In this document: in pieces, positions 63,936-64,000 of the stretch | Position numbering within the stretch: the stretch's first letter is position 1 | Layout of the letters: every line of letters starts with the position of its first letter | Source: Strobilurus pachycystidiatus | Taxonomy: Eukaryota > Basidiomycota > Agaricomycetes > Agaricales > Physalacriaceae | DNA length: 64,000 nucleotides | Direction: 5' to 3' | Assembly: GCA_019915135.1 (NCBI GenBank) | Contig: JAHLMK010000029.1 | Location: forward strand, 124,001-188,000 | The notes under the pieces: generated by a model | Database searches by the model: none | Told to the model about the DNA's origin: nothing | The model's input: only the letters and a program-made list of their open reading frames with translations | Made by a program: the position numbers and the translations under genes

Positions 63936-64000
63936 CTAAACACTGAGCCAACGTGGACTCACTTAACTGCTACCGTGCGGCGTGGACGTGAGAGTGTCCT

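Overview
The window is nuclear DNA of a filamentous basidiomycete, most likely an Agaricomycete. Genes are on both strands and are cut by 46-61 nt introns with GTNNGN donors, CTRAY-like branch points and YAG acceptors. The content is typical of the fast-evolving accessory part of mushroom genomes: kinase-like, F-box and MYND-finger genes, OTT_1508-type deaminase-like genes, a Copia LTR retrotransposon and a non-LTR reverse transcriptase. Some listed open frames rely on GTG or TTG starts; I moved those genes to ATG codons supported by introns, paralogues or TATA boxes. No tRNA, rRNA or CRISPR was seen.

Layout. 0.7-15.7 kb: four members of one kinase-like family (two A-type on +, two C-type on -). 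The first A gene is split by a very young Copia element (2081-6972) with LTRs I read as identical, a 5-bp target duplication and an intact 1442-codon polyprotein. 16.5-17.9 kb: ankyrin plus MYND protein. 19.2-19.8 kb: small Cys/His-module protein. 20.3-22.5 kb: B-type kinase-like gene. 22.8-31.6 kb: a tandem duplication, each unit holding a repeat, an F-box gene and the 3' part of a MYND gene; only the second unit keeps the full MYND gene. 32.5-39 kb: Cys/His-module gene, broken J-domain gene copies and an Asn/Gln-rich protein. 39.2-47 kb: FHA protein, truncated C-type kinase-like gene, second B-type gene, and a reverse transcriptase directly upstream of it. 48.7-50.5 kb: fused gene relics and a small secreted protein. 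52.2-63.7 kb: three deaminase-like genes, an unrecognised three-exon gene, the second Cys/His-module gene and the intact Jjj1/DNAJC21-like J-protein.

Most of the window comes from local duplication. The Cys/His gene plus J-protein block occurs twice (32.5-35.7 and 55.7-59.0 kb, the first with a dead J gene). The deaminase-like gene flanks the intact J gene as near-copies. The kinase-like family has seven members plus one relic.

The most interesting candidates are (i) the kinase-like family, in which one branch of three keeps the Lys and Glu of the N-lobe but has lost the HRD and DFG aspartates in three different ways, and (ii) a small family sharing a repeated Cys/His module and a conserved promoter. 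Functions beyond domain level are inference.
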